From positions 29,725-93,724 of the forward strand of contig JBGCEO010000028.1 of the NCBI GenBank assembly GCA_045106475.1: 64,000 nucleotides of DNA, written 5' to 3'. Origin of the DNA: Granulosicoccus sp045106475 (GTDB taxonomy: Bacteria; Pseudomonadota; Gammaproteobacteria; Granulosicoccales; Granulosicoccaceae). Shown here in pieces: positions 50,403 through 60,009 of this stretch. Each line of letters starts with the position of its first letter. The first letter of the stretch is position 1. The notes beneath the pieces are model-generated. The model was not told the origin of the DNA. It did not search any database and saw only the letters and a program-made list of their open reading frames with translations. The position numbers and the translations under genes were made by a program.

Positions 50403-52207
50403 GCACCAGACTCCATGAACAGGGATGTTGGCGAAAATGTGGTGACATCAATCAATCCTACATCTGAAATTCGTAGCGCAGGGATGACGACCAGCGCTAG
50501 CAAGGAATGCTGCATATAGGCGTTGTTCAGTTTACACCCGCAATCCTGCATGGCCTGCACCAGCTGTTGCGCTTTTTCGGCGACGACTTCGGCTCTTTCA
50601 TCTGACATCAATCCGGCAATGGGCAGCTCAACCATGGCCAATTGCTCGCCCTCGGAAAACATCGTGACACCTCCCCCAACCTCTCCCAGGCGATTGGCGG
50701 CAAGCGCCATATCTGAAAGATTTGTGCCGACTACAATCATATGGTGTGCATCGTGTGCAACGGTAGAGGCAACGGCACAGGGTTTGTCGTAGCCAAATCC
50801 GGAAACAAAGCCATTCACCAGGTTGCCGGTAGCACGGTGACGTTCTACCAGGGCTATCTGACAAACATCAGCTTTGGCATCCATCTGAACCTGCCCTCCA
50901 TCGACTTGCAATGTGGCTTCCAATGCCTTGGTGGGTGCCTGGTTTTCTATCACACCAATAACACGCACTCTCACCGATTTGGCTGCATCTTGCGGTGCCA
51001 TGATCTTGAAGTCTGTGGCCTCAAATTTTTTGCCCAGGTGCACCGTGTTCTTTGCACTGGCCGGATAGCTGGCAGCTGGAATGTCTGTCACCAGATCGCC
51101 ATCGGTCGCCAACAGTTCACCTTGCGCAATCACCTGCTCGATGGGTAACTCCACCAAGTCTGAGCTGAGAATCAAATCGGCGCGACGGCCCGGTGTAATT
51201 GATCCAAGTTCTCGTTCAAGACCAAAATGCTCTGCCGTATTGAGAGTTGCCATTTGTATCGCGGTCACTGGTTTGAGGCCTTGCGCGATAGCGTGACGCA
51301 CCACACGATTCATATGCCCATCATGAACCAGCGTGCCCGAGTGAGAATCATCGGTACACAAAATGAAGTAGCGCGGATCCAGTCCATGTTCTGTCACAGC
51401 CTTGATTTGCGGGGCTACGTCATACCATGCCGATCCCAGACGCAACATTGAGCGCATACCCTGCCTGACACGCGCAATGGCATCTTCGACTCGTGTGCCT
51501 TCGTGATCATCCGCTGGCCCGCCAGCCACATAACCATGAAAGGGTATGCCCAGATCAGGGGATGCGTAGTGTCCACCCACTGTTTTTCCAGCCCGCACTG
51601 TCGCCGCAATTTCGCTCACCATTTTAGAGTCATTGTTGGCCACACCCGGAAAATTCATCACCTCCCCTAAACCAATAATGTTTGGCCATTGCATGGCCTG
51701 CTCTACTTCGGCCTCACCCAGCTCCGCGCCCGCATGCTCCAGCCCGGGTGCTGAGGGTACACAACTCGGCATTTGCACAAACACATTAACCGGTAGTTGC
51801 ATGGCTTCATCATGCATTAGCCTGACGCCGTCCAGCCCCAGCACATTGCCAATTTCATGAGGGTCAATAAACATGGATGTAGTACCGTGTGGAATTACGG
51901 CACGAGCAAACTCTGTGACCGTGACCATACCGCTTTCCACATGCATATGAGCATCGCAGAGACCAGGCACCATATACCTGCCCGCAGCATCAATCACCTC
52001 GGTTTCATCACCAATGCAATGATCGGCATTCGGCCCCACGTAGGCAAAGCGCCCACAGACGATCGCCACATCCGTGCCCGCAATGATCTCGCCGGAATGC
52101 ACATTGACCCACTTCCCATTCTGGATCACAGTTGCCGCTTTTTTTCGTCCTGTGGCTACATCCACTAGCTGCGCAGCGCACTCATTTCTGTCTTTTAGCT
52201 TATCCAC
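50399..52207 (-). CDS. ade: Adenine deaminase
   Basis: A 602-residue amidohydrolase that converts adenine to hypoxanthine for XdhAB. The metal site is VPGLCDAHMHVESGMVTVTEFA; FIDPHEIGNVLGLDG, ILCTDDSHSGTLVHDGHMNRVV and TLNTAEHFGLERELGSITPGRRADLIL are also diagnostic, as is the C-terminal domain with MIVVGTNLSDMALAANRLGEVGGG. The length is normal for bacterial AdeC (about 580-600). The start is GTG. It begins the four-gene operon and is divergent from typA. Confidence 0.96.
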   Translation of the reverse strand: MDKLKDRNECAAQLVDVATGRKKAATVIQNGKWVNVHSGEIIAGTDVAIVCGRFAYVGPNADHCIGDETEVIDAAGRYMVPGLCDAHMHVESGMVTVTEFARAVIPHGTTSMFIDPHEIGNVLGLDGVRLMHDEAMQLPVNVFVQMPSCVPSAPGLEHAGAELGEAEVEQAMQWPNIIGLGEVMNFPGVANNDSKMVSEIAATVRAGKTVGGHYASPDLGIPFHGYVAGGPADDHEGTRVEDAIARVRQGMRSMLRLGSAWYDVAPQIKAVTEHGLDPRYFILCTDDSHSGTLVHDGHMNRVVRHAIAQGLKPVTAIQMATLNTAEHFGLERELGSITPGRRADLILSSDLVELPIEQVIAQGELLATDGDLVTDIPAASYPASAKNTVHLGKKFEATDFKIMAPQDAAKSVRVRVIGVIENQAPTKALEATLQVDGGQVQMDAKADVCQIALVERHRATGNLVNGFVSGFGYDKPCAVASTVAHDAHHMIVVGTNLSDMALAANRLGEVGGGVTMFSEGEQLAMVELPIAGLMSDERAEVVAEKAQQLVQAMQDCGCKLNNAYMQHSLLALVVIPALRISDVGLIDVTTFSPTSLFMESGA

Positions 52208-52456
52208 AATCTACATTCCCGTGCAGTTACAAGCCCAGGATCAAGCCAAAGTGGCCGGATTCCTGCACTCTGTCTTGTTTCCAGGCACCACAGTGGTGAA
52301 CACGTGGCACCCGATTTGAGTATTACTCCGTTATACTGGTGCGTTTTCTACGATGCGAGCATGCAAGCAGGTTCGCTCGTTATCCCACAACCTCTATGTA
52401 ACACCTCCAAAAGAGTTGCATGACCAACGCGTAACCCGCGCGCTCAGGACCCTATC

Positions 52457-54283
52457 GTGATCCAGAAACTCCGCAATATAGCCATCATAGCCCATGTAGA
52501 TCATGGCAAAACAACCCTGGTTGACAAGCTGCTCCAACAGTCCGGAACACTGGACATGCGCAAGGAGCAAACCGAACGACTGATGGATTCAAACGCGATC
52601 GAAAAAGAGCGCGGCATCACCATATTGTCCAAAAACACTGCTATTCGCTGGAACGATTACAGAATTAACATTGTTGACACACCCGGACACGCGGACTTCG
52701 GTGGCGAAGTCGAACGGGTCCTGAGTATGGTGGATTCAGTGCTTCTGCTTGTCGACGCAGCTGAAGGCCCGATGCCTCAGACACGCTTTGTCACCCAAAA
52801 AGCATTTGCCATGGGCTTTCGACCCATTGTCGTTATCAACAAGATCGATCGAGAGGGTGCACGACCCGACTGGGCACTCGATCAGACTTTCGAGCTTTTT
52901 GATAATTTGGGGGCAACAGACGAACAACTCGATTTTCCGGTCGTTTATGCATCTGCAGTAAATGGGTATGCAGGGCTGGAGCCGACCGTGACTGAAGGCG
53001 ACATGACACCGCTTTTCGAAACCATCATTGAAGAAGTACCCGCACCGGATGTTGATACCGAAGGCCCATTGCAGATGCGTATCAGCTCACTGGACTACAA
53101 CAGCTATGTGGGGGTAATCGGTATTGCACGTATTCAGCGTGGCCAACTCAAGCCCAACCAGCAAGTACGCGTTGTCGGAGCAGATGCAAAAGAGAGAAAT
53201 GCAAAAGTCCTCCAGGTACTGGGCTTTCACGGACTCGAGCGTATCGAAACCGACCAGGCTCAAGCCGGCGACATTGTATGCATTACAGGGATCGACAAAC
53301 TCAATATCTCCGACACCCTGTGCGATCCATCCGCAGTCGAGGCCATGACGCCACTGACTGTAGACGAGCCTACTATCAGCATGATGTTCCAGCCAAACAG
53401 CTCACCTTTTGCAGGTAAAGAAGGCAAGTACGTGACCAGCCGAAATATCTGGGACCGTCTGCAGACCGAACTTCTACACAACGTTGCCTTAAGGGTCGAG
53501 CGCACCGAACAATCTGAAACATTCAAGGTTTCTGGGCGCGGTGAGTTGCATTTGTCAGTATTGATCGAAAATATGCGCCGGGAAGGATATGAAATCGGCG
53601 TTGGTCGTCCGGTCGTCATCACTCGAACTGGTGAAAACGGCGAACTTGAAGAGCCTTATGAGCAAATCACCATTGATGTGGAAGAACAGCATCAAGGTGC
53701 CATCATGGAAAAGATGGGCGAACGCCGTGCTGAGCTCAAAGACATGGTGCCTGATGGTAAGGGTCGCGTCCGGCTTGACTACATCGCACCTGCAAGAGGC
53801 ATGATTGGATTCCGCACCGAATTCCTGACCGCCACATCTGGCACTGGTTTGATCTATTCGGTGTTTGATCACTACGGACCGCAAATAAACCTCAATATCG
53901 GATCTCGCCGCAATGGCGTTTTGATTTCCAATGGTCAGGGCAAGGCATTGGGTTTCGCACTCTGGAACTTACAAGAACGCGGCCGACTGATCATTGGTGC
54001 AAATGCCCAGGTTTATGAAGGCCAGGTAATCGGTATTCACTCCAGAGACAACGATCTGACCGTAAATTGCCTGAAAGGCAAGCAGCTAACCAACGTACGT
54101 GCCTCCGGCACAGACGAGAACATCGTGCTGACTCCCTTCATCAACATGAGTCTGGAACAGGCACTTGAGTTTATTGATGATGATGAGTTGGTAGAGGTCA
54201 CTCCGGAGTCCATTCGCGTGCGCAAGAAATTCCTCACCGAAACTGACCGCAAACGCAATTCACGCCAAGCCAAAGCGAGCTAA
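52457..54283 (+). CDS. typA: Ribosome-associated GTPase TypA/BipA
   Basis: A 608-residue translational GTPase. The GTP-binding motifs are IIAHVDHGKTTLVDKLL (G1), EKERGITILSKNTAI (G2), IVDTPGHADFGGEVERVL (G3) and VVINKIDREGARPDW (G4); elongation-factor-like domains II, III and V and the BipA C-terminal domain follow. It helps 50S assembly and stress or cold adaptation. The start is GTG with AGGACC upstream. A strong terminator follows the stop. Confidence 0.96.
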   Translation: MIQKLRNIAIIAHVDHGKTTLVDKLLQQSGTLDMRKEQTERLMDSNAIEKERGITILSKNTAIRWNDYRINIVDTPGHADFGGEVERVLSMVDSVLLLVDAAEGPMPQTRFVTQKAFAMGFRPIVVINKIDREGARPDWALDQTFELFDNLGATDEQLDFPVVYASAVNGYAGLEPTVTEGDMTPLFETIIEEVPAPDVDTEGPLQMRISSLDYNSYVGVIGIARIQRGQLKPNQQVRVVGADAKERNAKVLQVLGFHGLERIETDQAQAGDIVCITGIDKLNISDTLCDPSAVEAMTPLTVDEPTISMMFQPNSSPFAGKEGKYVTSRNIWDRLQTELLHNVALRVERTEQSETFKVSGRGELHLSVLIENMRREGYEIGVGRPVVITRTGENGELEEPYEQITIDVEEQHQGAIMEKMGERRAELKDMVPDGKGRVRLDYIAPARGMIGFRTEFLTATSGTGLIYSVFDHYGPQINLNIGSRRNGVLISNGQGKALGFALWNLQERGRLIIGANAQVYEGQVIGIHSRDNDLTVNCLKGKQLTNVRASGTDENIVLTPFINMSLEQALEFIDDDELVEVTPESIRVRKKFLTETDRKRNSRQAKAS

Positions 54284-54289
54284 CATCAC

Positions 54290-54335
54290 CCGGGGTCGGA
54301 CCACGAGGGTCCGACCCCGGTAAGCGGCTGTTTTT
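54290..54335 (+). terminator. Rho-independent terminator of typA
   Basis: CCGGGGTCGGACC (54290-54302), loop ACGAG, GGTCCGACCCCGG (54308-54320): a perfect 13-bp GC-rich stem 6 bp after the typA stop. It is followed, after TAAGCGGCTG, by TTTTT. Confidence 0.8.
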
Positions 54336-54442
54336 ACTTGTAAAAATGGCTGAAAACGCTAAAAATTTGCCCTAATTCAGAGCCAGCGGCAAATCCGATA
54401 AAAGCCAGGCTGAGCCGATCTACCAGCCTCCATCACGAAGAT

Positions 54443-55504
54443 TTAGGGTCTCGGAAACCCCAGCTCTTTTGAAGCCTTCATCGCTTTGATCGCGCGCTCA
54501 GCAGAATGGGGGTGGGAGGAAAAATAGGCTGGCGCCCGTTCTTCATCCTCACTGGAGTCTTCTTCTTCCGCAGAGCCTCCTAAGCGCGTAATGACACTGG
54601 CAAAGTACTTAGGATCCTTGCCCAACTCCCCCATTCTCGCAAACGCAAAAGCATCAGCTTCAGTCTCTCTATGTCGTGAATAGCTGCTTTGCAATAGAAA
54701 AACCGGCAAACCAACACCGACTTCGCCTATGCCGCTAAGATCTCCGAACGCAAGTGCGACAACAACTGAGACAGCAGATGCCTGAACGGCATGTTGCAGA
54801 CCATGACGCTCTACGACATGCCCCATCTCATGCAGTAAAATCGAATCCAGCTCATCAGGATGCTGTACCAAATCCAGTAGCTCATCGGTCACGATCACAT
54901 CACCGCCCGGCAATGCCATCGCGTTCGGTATGTCTTTCATGCGTCGGAAGTGCAGCTTGAAGCTAAAGTCATGGGCAGGCAATGCTGCCACCATTTCCTC
55001 AAAACGTGCCCTTATCTCAACTTGCTCGGCTATGTCTACTTCGCTTTCTTCAAGAATAAAACGATCCAGGGTTTCCAGAGTCTGTTTCGATAGCGATTCG
55101 TGAACTGAAACAGGTACATTGTCGGCAATGTTTTTCGACACCGATGGTAGGCCCCAGCGAAAGGCACCGAAGACGATGGCCACCGTCAGTACACACCCAA
55201 CAGCTGCCCATTTCCAGCTCTTTTCCAGGTGATGAATAAGCAAGCCTCGACTGCCGCTGTGGCCATGTTCATCTAGCCAGGCATCAATGGCATCGTTGTT
55301 CGTAGTTTCAAAAACCGCATCATCGTTCCAACTGAGTCGACGCGGAAGATTACCCAGACGATCACTGACACTGAAATCGCTTGCGTTGCCCTGTCTGATC
55401 GATTTGCCATCGATTCGAAGCTCGTAACGATCACCCAGAAAAACCAAGTCGGCATCGTGGCGAGTTGAACTGTCAGGTTCAAACCAGTGTCCAGCTAAAA
55501 TCAT
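54443..55504 (-). CDS. M48-family zinc metallopeptidase, membrane-anchored
   Basis: A 353-residue protein. The first 80 residues form a small PH-like domain, a single transmembrane helix follows (AAVGCVLTVAIVFGAFRWGL, about 99-118), then the M48 domain. Zinc ligands are in ILLHEMGHVVERHGLQHAV and the third glutamate is in RHRETEADAFAFARM. SSHPHSAERAI near the C-terminus is common to BepA/LoiP-like proteases of the envelope. It is 13 bp after the DUF898 gene on the same strand, and DUF898-M48 pairs of this type are seen often. The likely role is membrane or envelope protein quality control. Confidence 0.85.
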   Translation of the reverse strand: MILAGHWFEPDSSTRHDADLVFLGDRYELRIDGKSIRQGNASDFSVSDRLGNLPRRLSWNDDAVFETTNNDAIDAWLDEHGHSGSRGLLIHHLEKSWKWAAVGCVLTVAIVFGAFRWGLPSVSKNIADNVPVSVHESLSKQTLETLDRFILEESEVDIAEQVEIRARFEEMVAALPAHDFSFKLHFRRMKDIPNAMALPGGDVIVTDELLDLVQHPDELDSILLHEMGHVVERHGLQHAVQASAVSVVVALAFGDLSGIGEVGVGLPVFLLQSSYSRHRETEADAFAFARMGELGKDPKYFASVITRLGGSAEEEDSSEDEERAPAYFSSHPHSAERAIKAMKASKELGFPRP

Positions 55505-55517
55505 AGGCCGATATTAC

Positions 55518-56705
55518 TCAAAACCCGACATCCATATCCATATCGAACGCATCACCCAGCTCATCGCCAAATGCACCGACTTCTTCCCGTTTTTCGCCCA
55601 CAAACTGATCCAATGGCTCCTCCGCATAGGCAACTGTGTTGTTTGCCAGGTATCTTGCCAACCGAACCTTTGCAAAGGGAATCCCCAGGCCCAGTGTAAA
55701 AACTGTGATGAGAAAATTGGAAAACAGCACCCACCACAAACCTCTGCTTGTCACTGTGGATTCAAACGAAACCCGCCTGTCCAAAAGAGCGCGTGAAAAC
55801 GTGTGCATTCTCAATCGTGCCCGCACGTAAGCAGTAAAGAAAAATCCTATAGTGAACATCGCCACATAGAAAGCAACAATTCCTAGAACAAACACACCAC
55901 TTAGTGCATCTTCCGGCTTGTCCGATCCCAGTACTTCTATCACATCCATTGAGATCAAACCGGATAGATAACCGATAACAACAATTACCGCACCAACAAT
56001 AATCAAGCTCAATAAGCCCAAAAGTACGGCAAGAATCAGGATTGCATAAAACCGTCCCGTTGAAAGTGTTGCACTAAATTGACTCTTTCCATATTGATAG
56101 TGATTAAGAATGTAACTACTCATCAATTTCTGGATCCAGGGCGCTAATAGAATGCTGACAAAAACACCGACAGCGATTAACGCTCCACCCAACTCGTTCA
56201 TACTGTCGTCAGACGTCGCCAGTACAAAAGCACCCGCTCCTCCAAACAACGCTATCGGAAGCAATGGCAGTAAAAACTGGAAAATGTACATCCACTTCAA
56301 CGGGCCATTAAAACCAAACCTTACGTTACGGTAGCTAGTCATACGCGCATTGAACTTTATTGAACGCCACAGTGCCCAGGGAACGATAACCACAAGCACT
56401 ATGGTTGAGATCAATGGAATCAAGGCGTGCAAATAGCTGCCAAGAGTAACCGCAATTAACAAGGCAGCAGCAACAAGGCGACTTAATAAAATCTGCAAAG
56501 GCTTGGCATGATAATCAAACCCGGATCCATCGAGTATGGTATTGCCATGAAAATAGCGTTTGTTGCGGACCTTAGCCCACGCAGAATATATATAGAGAGT
56601 GAGGATAGTCAGAATTATATTGACGATCCATATTTTGAAGTACTCTCCACCCTTGCCAGTAAATGAAAAAGGGTAACGATTACCTCCCCTTGATCCTGCC
56701 TCCAT
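55518..56705 (-). CDS. DUF898 (YjgN-family) polytopic membrane protein
   Basis: A 395-residue membrane protein with the YjgN opening PFSFTGKGGEYFKIWIVNIILTILTLYIYSAWAKVRNKRYFHGNT. About seven to eight transmembrane helices are visible, with IPFAKVRLARYLANN near the end repeating the family motif AKVR-x-R-Y. The function is unknown in the family. It lies between zapE (30 bp upstream) and the M48 protease (13 bp downstream), so it is in an operon. Confidence 0.88.
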   Translation of the reverse strand: MEAGSRGGNRYPFSFTGKGGEYFKIWIVNIILTILTLYIYSAWAKVRNKRYFHGNTILDGSGFDYHAKPLQILLSRLVAAALLIAVTLGSYLHALIPLISTIVLVVIVPWALWRSIKFNARMTSYRNVRFGFNGPLKWMYIFQFLLPLLPIALFGGAGAFVLATSDDSMNELGGALIAVGVFVSILLAPWIQKLMSSYILNHYQYGKSQFSATLSTGRFYAILILAVLLGLLSLIIVGAVIVVIGYLSGLISMDVIEVLGSDKPEDALSGVFVLGIVAFYVAMFTIGFFFTAYVRARLRMHTFSRALLDRRVSFESTVTSRGLWWVLFSNFLITVFTLGLGIPFAKVRLARYLANNTVAYAEEPLDQFVGEKREEVGAFGDELGDAFDMDMDVGF

Positions 56706-56735
56706 TCTTGCCTCCTTCGCTAAATAGACAAACTA

Positions 56736-57857
56736 CTAGTGGGTATTTCGTTGAGCCGACAGATAATCCGTCGATTGCATTTCAAACAAGCGACTTGCCG
56801 CGCGCTCAAATTCAAAAGCCAGTCGTTGACCTGTATATAGTTGATCTGCGGTGGCTTGTGCTGACGCTATCAACTTAACATTGCGATCATAAAACTCATC
56901 GATCAGATTGACAAAACGACGAGCTGCATCATCTGATGAGTTATCCATACTGGGTATATCACTGATCATCACCGTATGGTACTCACTTGCAATTTCAATA
57001 TAATCCTGGGTTGAGCGAGCAGAATTACATAAAACCTCAAAGCTAAACCAGATGAGATCAGCAGAGACACCTATTACTTGAATAGTGCGAGCATTTAGCT
57101 CAACGCTCTTAACACTTTTATCTGCATCGGTTGCCAAGCGATCAAAGTGTGCCTGCATAGCTAGCTGGGTAGCAGCATCCGCCCGACCATCTGTGAACTT
57201 ACCGATACAATAAATCGGCTCAGTTTGCATAATTCTGAGGCGATAGTCCGTATCCCCTACCATCTCCAGAACTGTAGTGTGGTTTATTAACTGTGCAATA
57301 GCCGGTAAGAATCTGGCTCGCTGCAATCCGTCTCGATACAATCCATCGGGAGGTACGTTTGAAGTTGTAACCAGGGTCACTCCACGCTTGAACAAAGCAG
57401 TAAGAAGCCCTCCAAGAAGCATCGCATCGGTAATATCATTGACATGGATCTCGTCAAGCAGCAAAAGGCGCGCTCGTGCAGCCCAATCGTCAGCTATGCG
57501 CTCGATTGGATCATCTATCCCGGGCAGCAGTTTTAAGTCATCATGTATGTGTTGCATGAAGCGATGAAAATGCAGCCGTGTCTTGTCTTCAAAAGGCAGG
57601 CTATCGAAAAACAAATCGCACAAGAAGGTTTTGCCTCGACCAACTCCACCCCACAGGTACAACCCTGGAACACCTTGCACGTCAGTGTTCTTAGCGTTCA
57701 TCCATCGAGCAAAAACCGATTTAGACGGAGCACGCCACGTTTTTCGCCGGGTTAGTTCGTCGCCGATAGAGTCAAGCCTTTGCATAACAGCGCGCTGCTC
57801 TGCGTCATGCCTTAGAGTTCCCTGACTTACCTCTGCATCGTATCGAGCAAGTGGCAC
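56736..57857 (-). CDS. zapE: Cell division protein ZapE (AFG1-like ATPase)
   Basis: A 373-residue AFG1-type ATPase. Walker A is GLYLWGGVGRGKTFLCDLFF, Walker B is RLLLLDEIHVNDITDAMLLGGLL, and the arginine finger region follows as VTTSNVPPDGLYRDGLQRARFLPAI. FSFEVLCNSARSTQDYIEIASEYHTVMISDIP is ZapE-typical. It binds FtsZ and affects the Z-ring in low-oxygen or heat-stressed cells of E. coli. It is 11 bp from the PilZ-like gene on the same strand. Confidence 0.93.
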   Translation of the reverse strand: MPLARYDAEVSQGTLRHDAEQRAVMQRLDSIGDELTRRKTWRAPSKSVFARWMNAKNTDVQGVPGLYLWGGVGRGKTFLCDLFFDSLPFEDKTRLHFHRFMQHIHDDLKLLPGIDDPIERIADDWAARARLLLLDEIHVNDITDAMLLGGLLTALFKRGVTLVTTSNVPPDGLYRDGLQRARFLPAIAQLINHTTVLEMVGDTDYRLRIMQTEPIYCIGKFTDGRADAATQLAMQAHFDRLATDADKSVKSVELNARTIQVIGVSADLIWFSFEVLCNSARSTQDYIEIASEYHTVMISDIPSMDNSSDDAARRFVNLIDEFYDRNVKLIASAQATADQLYTGQRLAFEFERAASRLFEMQSTDYLSAQRNTH

Positions 57858-57868
57858 TGTTTTGACTG

Positions 57869-58246
57869 CTAGTAGAGTGAGCCGGATTTGGCGGCACGGA
57901 TGGATCGAATAGCATCCTTTTGGCGAATCAAAACATATTGATGAATAGTATCTGCCTCTTCAGGACTTAAATTGACGAAAAGACACTGCAATGGCATATC
58001 AGAGGATTCGGGCAACACATCTGCATAACCTGCAACAGGACTTTTTGCCGTAGGAAGATCCAGACTGAACGGGTACCGTCTACCCGATGCTACGACATTA
58101 GGCGGTATTGAAAACCCATTGGCACTGATTTCCAACACGCCACTTAGATGACCGTCGATTTGTAAAATGATTGGATCATCCGGATCTGGAACCACTTGAT
58201 AGGCCGCACGGTTGCTCGAAGCCGCCTTGACCGTAATATCATTCAT
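57869..58246 (-). CDS. PilZ-like domain protein (degenerate)
   Basis: A 125-residue protein that resembles PilZ domains. SNRAAYQVVPDPDDPIILQIDGHLSGVLEISANGFSI matches the N-terminal beta-barrel, and PLQCLFVNLSPEEADTIHQYVLIRQKDAIRSIR matches the C-terminal strand and helix. The c-di-GMP ligands are poor: the RxxxR motif is reduced to Arg13 with Gln at 17, and the (D/N)xSxxG motif is EISANG with Glu in place of Asp/Asn. Binding of c-di-GMP is therefore doubtful. It lies 13 bp after the MotA-like gene and 11 bp before zapE. Confidence 0.65.
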   Translation of the reverse strand: MNDITVKAASSNRAAYQVVPDPDDPIILQIDGHLSGVLEISANGFSIPPNVVASGRRYPFSLDLPTAKSPVAGYADVLPESSDMPLQCLFVNLSPEEADTIHQYVLIRQKDAIRSIRAAKSGSLY

Positions 58247-58259
58247 CTATTTATCTAAC

Positions 58260-59033
58260 CTACACTCGAAGGCCGGGAGGCACGAGCAGATTCAATCGAC
58301 CACGCAACCGCTGGACATTGTTGTCTTCCAGGATAATAGCAGCAGCGCGGAAGGCTACCTCGGTTATCACCAGCTCGCGCATGTGAGCAGCGCGTAAACG
58401 GCCAATAAGAACACACATTAATATCGCAAGGCTGACACCACAGACAAATGGAAGAAAGATCGCACCCTGGGCTTGAGATTCAGCGGGAGATACATACAAG
58501 AGTAAAGTGCCAAGCATTCCTATAAGAACAGCGTAGATTGCTGTGAACAGAAATACATCAGCCGTCATTTTATGATACAGCCCCTCACTGGCCAAACGCC
58601 GATCCAGTGCAAATCGTATGGACGACTCATCAGAGGCATCACCGATAAGGTGGCAGACCTCTTCTACCTCAGGTGAATTTGATCGAATTTCAGCTACACC
58701 CAACAAACCATCTCGGCGGCTAACATCACATACCTTAAGCATTGCTCGAATCATTTCTTCCGGCGCAGAACCGCCACGAATACCTCTCATTAAGGCCAAC
58801 TGAAGTGCTTGCCCTATCTGTGTCGTTGAAAACGTCAGTAACAAACCTGCCAGCGCACCACCAAACACGACAATGACTGGCCGAACCACATCCACAAGGT
58901 TTTGTGTGCCACTGAGGAACATTGCCAAACCAATGGTTAGCAACGCTGCCGCAAGAATCAGCGGTATAACTTGCCAGATTTCTACGCTCTGTTGTTTGCG
59001 CACAAATAAATCTTCTGAAGTCGTCAGTGACAC
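58260..59033 (-). CDS. MotA-like stator protein without key channel proline
   Basis: A 257-residue protein with the MotA/TolQ/ExbB layout. TM1 spans about 21-41, TM2 about 50-69 (PVIVVFGGALAGLLLTFSTTQIG), then a large cytoplasmic loop with IRAMLKVCDVSRRDGLLGVAEI. SEGLYHKMTADVFLFTAIYAVLIGMLGTLL is TM3 and FLPFVCGVSLAILMCVLIG is TM4. In MotA, TM3 reads PAFG/PAxG; here Val169 takes the place of the conserved proline. No motB accompanies it. It may be a MotA-like protein used for something other than flagellar rotation. The next gene encodes a PilZ-like protein; in E. coli the PilZ protein YcgR acts on MotA. Confidence 0.7.
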   Translation of the reverse strand: MSLTTSEDLFVRKQQSVEIWQVIPLILAAALLTIGLAMFLSGTQNLVDVVRPVIVVFGGALAGLLLTFSTTQIGQALQLALMRGIRGGSAPEEMIRAMLKVCDVSRRDGLLGVAEIRSNSPEVEEVCHLIGDASDESSIRFALDRRLASEGLYHKMTADVFLFTAIYAVLIGMLGTLLLYVSPAESQAQGAIFLPFVCGVSLAILMCVLIGRLRAAHMRELVITEVAFRAAAIILEDNNVQRLRGRLNLLVPPGLRV

Positions 59034-59071
59034 TGTGTGAGGTGACCGCCGGGTGAATTTTGAATGCTTGT

Positions 59072-59100
59072 CACAGGCGCAAAACCATGTTGCGCCTGTG
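59072..59100. terminator. Hairpin between ygjP-like and MotA-like genes
   Basis: CACAGGCGCAA, loop AACCATG, TTGCGCCTGTG make a perfect 11-bp stem 100 bp after the ygjP-like stop and about 40 bp before the MotA-like ATG. On the minus strand no T-run follows, so it may be a terminator of weak type or a leader structure. Confidence 0.45.
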
Positions 59101-59199
59101 ATTCGTAAAAAAAGAATAGCAGAATACTTGGAAGGTTAAAGCTCGATTTAACACCAATCAAGGCGTAGCTCAAACACTCCGGAATGCAATCGAAAAAGT

Positions 59200-60009
59200 C
59201 TACCTAGCCAGTTCTAACCACGGAGGAACGTCACGACCCGCCTCTTTCAGTTGCGAATCAAGCGACATTGCATTGGGGTGTATGCTTTCCAGCAGGTTCC
59301 AGAAGCGTGGGGAATGATCTAGAAATCGCGTGTGCGCCAGCTCATGCAACAGCACGTAGTCAACCAACTCCCGATGTAGAAACAGCAACTTGTAGTTCAA
59401 ACTGAGAGTACCACTTGAAGAGTAACTACCCCAAAGGGTTCGCTGCTTTCGGATGCTGACTCGCTCATAGCACATGCCGGTGCGATCGGCATGCGCGGCC
59501 AGCCACCCCGGTAGCGTTTGCTGCGCCAGGCAAACTAGACAACTCGCCAGTTCAGACGCCACAGCAAGCTTGTCTTGTGGCTTACTGGTAACGCAAATCT
59601 CCAGCTCGCCAGAACCAGAATGCGCCGAAAGAGACAATCGCTGTTGATCCCTGTGAATCGACTGACTATTTTCACCAGCACGATCCAGTTCAGCCAGATA
59701 GCAAACATTTGCACACCGCCCAATTGCCTGCAGTGATAGTTGGCGGGGCGGCCATTGTCGATAGGGCTCTGGCGTTTTCTGATCAATATCTGCCAGGGCC
59801 TCCTCAATCCAGATACGATTGGACTCGACAAACTCGGGTATATCGCGACGAGGAAATCGCTTTGGAACAGTAACGATCAGTCCACGACCTGGTTCAACTC
59901 GCAAACTGAGCCTTTTCGCTCGAGGAGAGATCCGCAGCTCGTAGTCCAGGGTGGGTTCCAGTTCAAGTGAAAGCTGTGACAACAATTCTTGAGAGCCGAG
60001 TTGATTCAA
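59200..60009 (-). CDS. YgjP-family (DUF45/SprT-like) zinc metallopeptidase
   Basis: A 269-residue YgjP-like protein. DYELRISPRAKRLSLRVEPGRGLIVTVPKRFPRRDIPEFVESNRIWIEEAL is the family start, WGSYSSSGTLSLNYKLLFLHRELVDYVLLHELAHTRFLDHSPRFWNLLE the zinc-peptidase core, with HELAH and the third His in DHSPRFW. E. coli YgjP is about 170 residues; here about 70 extra residues in the middle lengthen it. The role of YgjP-type peptidases is not established. It is divergent from the antiporter gene. Confidence 0.87.
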   Translation of the reverse strand: MNQLGSQELLSQLSLELEPTLDYELRISPRAKRLSLRVEPGRGLIVTVPKRFPRRDIPEFVESNRIWIEEALADIDQKTPEPYRQWPPRQLSLQAIGRCANVCYLAELDRAGENSQSIHRDQQRLSLSAHSGSGELEICVTSKPQDKLAVASELASCLVCLAQQTLPGWLAAHADRTGMCYERVSIRKQRTLWGSYSSSGTLSLNYKLLFLHRELVDYVLLHELAHTRFLDHSPRFWNLLESIHPNAMSLDSQLKEAGRDVPPWLELAR

